DNA from: Candidatus Methanocorpusculum equi
GTDB lineage: Archaea > Halobacteriota > Methanomicrobia > Methanomicrobiales > Methanocorpusculaceae
Length of the DNA: 15,608 nt
NCBI GenBank assembly: GCA_018065685.1
Contig: JAGHSU010000047.1
Location: 1 to 15,608, forward strand
Direction: 5' to 3'
The position numbers and the translations under genes were made by a program. How positions within the stretch are numbered: position 1 is the first letter of the stretch; every line of letters begins with the position of its first letter. The notes beneath the pieces are model-generated. The model saw only the letters and a list, made by a program, of their open reading frames with translations. It searched no databases and had not been told where the DNA came from. Positions 11,403 through 15,608 of the stretch are shown here, piece after piece.

Positions 11403-13232
11403 TTATGCTTTTTGCGGCATTGGGAAGAGTTCATCGATGAGCGGCATCAGCAGTTTTCTTTGTTCACTCTTCGGGTCGTTTACAACCGAAAGCGAACTGT
11501 CATTTCCGACAAACATCGTCGCACGTTTCTCTATAGTGTATTCCGGCCATTCAAACCCTTCAATACTCGGGTCTCCGGTCTTTGCAAAGTTAATCCACAT
11601 CGATGAAATCTTATCTGCAAGTACCGGGTCAACAGTATTTCCGGCACCTATTGTAAGCCTGGAGTTGAAAACATACGGCAGCTCAGCGGCGTGTCCGGAA
11701 CCGAGATGTGGTTTTGCGGAGTCTTTCTTGCCGAATAAATACATGTATGTTTTCCCGCTCCCGTTTGCGGCGATATGTGACTCTGCAGTCTTAATCGCAG
11801 GAAGGCGGAAACCAAACTCGCTGAACAGTTCGCTTTTCTCCCAGATTCCGGGGTATTGCTCTGAATACTTTTCCGGTGGAAGAGTGGTAGTTCTGAAGAA
11901 TGTTTCAACAATATTCTTTGCCTTTACAGAATTTTCCGATAGTGCGTCTGTCGGTTCTGATATAAATTTATAATATTTTGAAATTTTTTCATCATCAGTC
12001 TCAGCAAACATGCTGTTGACAAAGTATCTCGTTTCATCAGTATTTGTCCCTACGAGTACATCAACATCTTTTGACACTCCATTCGCAATAGCCAGATAGG
12101 GATTTTCCGGAATCGGAGTTCCAACCCCGCGCAATGGGTGTGTATTCTTCATAACCAGATAGGTTTCTAATTCTGCCGCCAGCTTTTCCAGACCATTGTT
12201 CGGCTTCATCGGGTGAGGAGAATCGATTGGGATGCCGGAATCTGTCAGCATTGCCTCTTTAAGTTCATCTTCAGAGAGTGCCATCAAGTCATCCATGTTT
12301 TCTGACCCGGTTACTTTCAGCAGACATTCGGCTTTTTTCATACGTTTCTGGTCATCCCGGGTGGATGTAAACGCTGCATCTCCTGATTCAAGAATTGCAC
12401 GGTGGAATAATCCTTTGGCATCTTCACAGGAGAGGAGAATTCCGCACATGCCGGCACCTGCGGATTCTCCGAAGATAGTAACATTCTTTGGATCTCCTCC
12501 GAATGCGACGATATTTTCCTGAATCCATTCCAGTGCTGTGATTACATCAAGCAATCCCAGATATGGTGCATCCGGAAACTCTTCTCCGCCTTCAACCCCG
12601 GAAAAGTCAATGAACCCCATCGTGTTTAGACGATAGTTAATTGTAACAACGATGATATCATCATCTTTAGCTGCCAGATACTGACCATTGTACATCGGGT
12701 CTGCGGAACCGCCTGCAAAATACCCTCCGCCGTGGATAAATACCATTACCGCTTTTCCAGGGTTTTCGAGATTCTTTGTCCAGACATTTAAGGTAAGGCA
12801 ATCCTCACCCTGTGGATTGAGGCTTGCAGGCTCTCCTTCGATTTCCACCTGAAGAACCGTATGTCCCAACTTTGTTGCCTCGTGCGTAGAGTCTTCAATC
12901 AGTGTCAGAATCTGTGCAGCATTATCAAAATCCCCTAATGGATCATCTGAAAATTCTGTTGCTTCAAACGTGTCAAGCAGGGTTTCCGGTTTTTGCGGAG
13001 CCTTCCATCTGAGGTCTCCTACAGGCTGTTTGGCAAACGGAATGCCTTTGAAGGTAACGACCCCTGTTTCATCTTCATGTGTTCCGATGAATGTGCCGTT
13101 TGTACATACGGCAACCGGTCTGTCATCTGTAGTCTGTGACTGCTCCTGTGTCACACATCCTGCGGATATGATAACCAAAGTTAGCAGAACACCCGTGAGG
13201 AGAACTGCTATGAATTTCTTGTTTCCTATCAT
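11403..13232 (-). CDS. Type-B carboxylesterase lipoprotein
   Basis: A 609-residue secreted hydrolase of the carboxylesterase type-B (acetylcholinesterase-like) alpha/beta hydrolase family. It has a signal peptide with a lipobox ISAGC (lipid-modified Cys26), so it is probably anchored on the outer face of the membrane. Family motifs: FKGIPFAKQPVGDLRWKAPQ (61-80), EDCLTLNVW (143-151), the oxyanion HGGG (167-170), nucleophile Ser257 in GESAG, acidic Glu400 in GTNTDETRYF and His514 in GSGHAAELPYVF. It cleaves esters of unknown type. It starts 147 bases after the transporter stop, with its own TATA box at leaderless spacing. An insertion around residues 95-140 makes it about 40 residues longer than its paralogue at 9412-11118. 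Such esterases are common in bacteria and eukaryotes and less so in methanogens, so acquisition by transfer is plausible. Confidence 0.93.
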   Translation of the reverse strand: MIGNKKFIAVLLTGVLLTLVIISAGCVTQEQSQTTDDRPVAVCTNGTFIGTHEDETGVVTFKGIPFAKQPVGDLRWKAPQKPETLLDTFEATEFSDDPLGDFDNAAQILTLIEDSTHEATKLGHTVLQVEIEGEPASLNPQGEDCLTLNVWTKNLENPGKAVMVFIHGGGYFAGGSADPMYNGQYLAAKDDDIIVVTINYRLNTMGFIDFSGVEGGEEFPDAPYLGLLDVITALEWIQENIVAFGGDPKNVTIFGESAGAGMCGILLSCEDAKGLFHRAILESGDAAFTSTRDDQKRMKKAECLLKVTGSENMDDLMALSEDELKEAMLTDSGIPIDSPHPMKPNNGLEKLAAELETYLVMKNTHPLRGVGTPIPENPYLAIANGVSKDVDVLVGTNTDETRYFVNSMFAETDDEKISKYYKFISEPTDALSENSVKAKNIVETFFRTTTLPPEKYSEQYPGIWEKSELFSEFGFRLPAIKTAESHIAANGSGKTYMYLFGKKDSAKPHLGSGHAAELPYVFNSRLTIGAGNTVDPVLADKISSMWINFAKTGDPSIEGFEWPEYTIEKRATMFVGNDSSLSVVNDPKSEQRKLLMPLIDELFPMPQKA

Positions 13233-13417
13233 TGAATATATTGGTTGTTCTTTAATTTATTTATCGGTATTCATTATCTCTGTGAGAACATGTCTAAAAG
13301 AATTCTCTCTACCGTGTAGGACAGGAACAAAAAAGAAATTCAAATGCAGAAACAGGAAATTTTCCGGAAACATACCGTCTTAAAAGAGCGGCAGTTTCTT
13401 TACTTCGGAGAATGTGG
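12995..13417 (-). repeat. Long direct repeat, copy 2 (esterase N-terminus, promoter and transporter end)
   Basis: The partner of 10881-11330. It includes the last dozen codons and stop of the intact transporter, the spacer, the promoter and about the first 80 codons of the intact esterase. This is presumably the parental arrangement, because the transporter is complete here. Confidence 0.9.
13251..13267 (-). promoter_or_regulatory. TATA box of the intact esterase
   Basis: gataaataaattaaa on the sense strand, about 20-35 bases before ATG 13232, conserved with the copy before the interrupted esterase. Confidence 0.55.
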
Positions 13418-15398
13418 CAACAGCAAGATAAATAGCAAGTAACGCACAGGCCCCAGATATTATTATGTCAGCGCTTTTTAGTCCTACCTCACCAAGATAA
13501 TTGAGATAAGAGAGCATCATAGAAAATGAAGAGAAGATTGTAAGCGGTGACGGGAGAAGTCTGGAATATTTCCGCAGAACGGCCATCACACCGATGATGA
13601 GCAGAGCAAAGACCGCTATATAATATAAGTAGCCATCTCCAATATTGTCAAGCCAGAACGCGAAGGCAATCCCGATGAACAAGGTCGGGGTGAACCGCAT
13701 TTTTCCGATAAATAAGAGAAGAATGCCGCAGAGGAATAGCATTAAAATAAGATATACATGGATTGGAACCATTGTCTCACTAACAAGCATTTCGGGTTTG
13801 ACAAGACCGCAAACCAAATCCATAGATATGTACATAGCAATAAATAGATACCCAAGCATCTGACCCCCGGTTGCTATGGTTGCTTCCCCGTCTTTAATGA
13901 GGTATTTTGTAAACGGCAGGCTGTGTTTATCTGATGAACATGCTATAGTAATATAAATGAGGAGGAGCGTAAACAGGAGGATGACTATGATTGTAATGGG
14001 GACAAGCACCCCGTTTGTCGGGATAATCCAAAGCAGGGTTACTGTGCCAATTGCCACAGAAATTCCTGCATAGACATATTTCACCCTGTCTTTTGATAGC
14101 AGCAATATCGCGGCGAACACAAATGAAAATGCACAGAAAACACCCAATATGATAAGGTTATCCGGTAGAAGAGCATATCCGAAAATCTGTGCTGATGTGA
14201 AGACGAACGTTGAGGCGGCAATGGCTCTTTTGCGCAGTATAAACAGCAGTATGCCGCAAACCAGAAGAAAAAGACCCATTATTATTAGCGGCTTAAATAT
14301 TATAAGTTCAGGTTCAAGGGGGATAATCGCATTCGACATCATGTACGTATCAATCATCATATGAACAAAAAATGCCGCAATGGCAAGGAAACCAAAGGCA
14401 GTAATATAATTCCTTGAGTCTCTCTTTGTGATTTCACTCATGCCCGCAAGAAGACTTGATTCATCGGATACATGTGGAATCACCTCTTCTCCCTCAACTG
14501 CGATATCCTTATTTCTGGTAATTGCAAAGAACAGACCAGGGATTATGAGAAGCAGTGCTGCACCAAATGCCAGATTCGGAATCTCCGAGAATATAATAAT
14601 GGATGCTATAATTCCCAGTAACGGGTGAATCCCGGAGATTGCTCCTGTTTTTGCAGCACCCAGCTTCCTCTGGGCGTAGAGAGTGAACAGGAATCCAAGA
14701 CCGCTGGTGAGGAAGCCTATTACCATCATGAAGACGATTGTTGAAAGAGAGGGGAGTGTTGACCCGAAGAACGGCATCAGGGCAAATGACAGCAGAGTAA
14801 CTCCGAATGCCTTAACAATCGAGGTTTCAACAGGGTTGCGGTTAGAGACCTTTTTCATAATGTTATTTGCAAAACCATAACAAAGAGTCCCCCCCACGAT
14901 TAAAAGAGCCCCTGGCGTCAGAGAGAATGCTGTGATGTCTCCGATTGAGAGAATCATTACACCTAACGTAATGAACACTATGGCAATCCAGAGCCGCTTT
15001 GAAATCTTTTCCTTAAAAATAAAAAACGCGAGAAGTGCGGTTGCAACGAGGGTAAAATTATTGAGAACAACCACGGTCGTAGCGGTTGTAGATAGCAGAC
15101 CGAAGTTAACCAGAAGGGCAGCTACTGTTCCTGCAAGTATAATGAGGATAAGAAGCGGAGTGTCTTTTTTCTGCAAGTGGCGTTCTCTGTCCATCAGAGG
15201 TGTTTTTCTCCCGAAGACAGCAATCAGAGCCATTCCAATCAGCATCCCGAGATGTATGAATGCAGATGTTGATACTGCATCACACTGCTCCATCATTAGC
15301 TTTGCCAACGGAGTCTTTAATGCTGTGCACACTGCTGCAAGTAATGCAAAGGCAACGGCAATAACGTAAGCATTTTTCGGGATGCGGCTGAAAATCAT
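13380..15398 (-). CDS. EamA/DMT-type transporter fused to a second multi-spanning membrane domain
   Basis: A 672-residue integral membrane protein. Residues about 10-300 form two EamA halves of the drug/metabolite transporter superfamily (AVCTALKTPLAKLMM, then NFGLLSTTATTVVVLNNFTL, and the second half with FANNIMKKVS and GAISGIHPLLGIIASIIIF). A hydrophilic linker (about 300-335, NKDIAVEGEEVIPHVSDE) follows. Residues about 335-672 add roughly ten more hydrophobic segments that I cannot assign to a family, ending SEVKKLPLF. Ordinary EamA proteins have about 300 residues and ten helices, so this one is more than twice the usual size. It may export or import a small metabolite; the substrate is unknown. 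The following gene on the strand is a secreted esterase, which could supply or process a substrate. The start at 15398 has an AT-rich promoter region immediately upstream. Confidence 0.85.
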   Translation of the reverse strand: MIFSRIPKNAYVIAVAFALLAAVCTALKTPLAKLMMEQCDAVSTSAFIHLGMLIGMALIAVFGRKTPLMDRERHLQKKDTPLLILIILAGTVAALLVNFGLLSTTATTVVVLNNFTLVATALLAFFIFKEKISKRLWIAIVFITLGVMILSIGDITAFSLTPGALLIVGGTLCYGFANNIMKKVSNRNPVETSIVKAFGVTLLSFALMPFFGSTLPSLSTIVFMMVIGFLTSGLGFLFTLYAQRKLGAAKTGAISGIHPLLGIIASIIIFSEIPNLAFGAALLLIIPGLFFAITRNKDIAVEGEEVIPHVSDESSLLAGMSEITKRDSRNYITAFGFLAIAAFFVHMMIDTYMMSNAIIPLEPELIIFKPLIIMGLFLLVCGILLFILRKRAIAASTFVFTSAQIFGYALLPDNLIILGVFCAFSFVFAAILLLSKDRVKYVYAGISVAIGTVTLLWIIPTNGVLVPITIIVILLFTLLLIYITIACSSDKHSLPFTKYLIKDGEATIATGGQMLGYLFIAMYISMDLVCGLVKPEMLVSETMVPIHVYLILMLFLCGILLLFIGKMRFTPTLFIGIAFAFWLDNIGDGYLYYIAVFALLIIGVMAVLRKYSRLLPSPLTIFSSFSMMLSYLNYLGEVGLKSADIIISGACALLAIYLAVATFSEVKKLPLF

Positions 15399-15407
15399 AT
15401 AGATTTC

Positions 15408-15445
15408 TTTATTATTTATTATTTCTCGATATTTAATTTATCCAT
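15408..15445 (-). promoter_or_regulatory. AT-rich promoter region of the transporter
   Basis: The sense strand contains ggataaattaaat (about 15431-15443) and aaataataaataat (about 15408-15424) before ATG 15398. Either could be the TATA box; the second fits leaderless spacing better, while the first resembles the esterase TATA boxes. Confidence 0.4.
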
Positions 15446-15518
15446 ATTAATTCATCAATAATCAGGGGTTTGCTTCATTCAATGGAAAACAAGGTTCTGC
15501 TGCAAGCATCCGAAGTTG

Positions 15519-15608
15519 TTATCTGCGGTCTGCAGTATATCCAAATCCCTTTGCCGGTCCTGCGGACGTATCGGATATATCGGGGAATCTTACCGGAACT
15601 GGTTTGGA
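15519..15608 (-). CDS. Possible C-terminal end of a gene entering from the right edge
   Basis: On the minus strand a frame runs from the window edge for 29 codons (including TSAGPAKGFGYTADRR) to TAA at 15519-15521, with Gly-, Ala- and Pro-rich composition. The + strand is also open in two frames here (an ATG at 15482, and a frame with no start codon reading AVYPNPFAGPADVSD), so the strand cannot be decided. No family recognised. Confidence 0.2.
   Translation of the reverse strand, partial: SKPVPVRFPDISDTSAGPAKGFGYTADRR

Noticed and set aside
15482..15608. A plus-strand gene starting at ATG 15482 and leaving the window
   Set aside because: The 42 residues look unlike a normal N-terminus and no ribosome binding site or clear promoter spacing is present. 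A second plus frame is equally open, so the region is undecided.

Overview
The window reads as a methanogenic euryarchaeon, most likely of the Methanomicrobiales and perhaps close to Methanocorpusculum. The signs are a hydrogenase-maturation cluster, AT-rich archaeal TATA boxes about 25-30 nt before largely leaderless starts, oligo-T transcript ends, a surface protein with an archaeosortase-type C-terminal tail, and an IMPase-family phosphatase directly before a NAD kinase. The genus is an inference from gene style, not a search result.

Layout. 1-80 is probably the tail of an unidentified + strand gene. 81-593 carries no convincing gene but holds a long GC-rich inverted repeat (286-363) and a 17-bp palindrome (422-438). 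594-2953 (+) is hypC-hypA-hypE plus a GNAT acetyltransferase whose frame breaks at a run of seven G. 3040-4029 (-) encodes a secreted, membrane-anchored surface protein. 4030-4417 is a divergent intergenic region with a perfect 16-bp palindrome, followed by a 50-residue small protein (4418-4570, +) with its own promoter. 4864-9176 (-) is a tight operon transcribed right to left: IMPase-family phosphatase, NAD kinase, TPR protein, AlbA_2/HATPase protein. 9412-15398 (-) holds a large EamA-type transporter with an extra membrane half and two type-B carboxylesterases; the last one is broken by an in-frame amber codon.

How the genes fit together. HypC, HypA and HypE serve NiFe-hydrogenase assembly (Fe(CN)2CO delivery, nickel delivery and cyanide-ligand synthesis). 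The phosphatase/NAD kinase pair has the same order as the two halves of the fused M. jannaschii NADP phosphatase/NAD kinase, so it may set the NAD/NADP balance. The transporter-esterase segment is a tandem duplication. The promoter, signal peptide and N-terminus of the two esterases are about 92% identical at DNA level while their bodies have diverged. A fossil of the transporter's last 12 codons, stop included, lies upstream of the second esterase, and a possible third copy of that junction lies beyond it.

The most unusual structures are: (i) two intergenic spacers (hypA/hypE and nadK/TPR) built of four short tandem copies of the upstream gene's own stop-codon region, with unit lengths that put stop codons in all three frames; (ii) the G7 frameshift; (iii) the amber codon in an otherwise intact esterase; (iv) the duplication scars. 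No CRISPR array, insertion sequence, rRNA or tRNA was seen.
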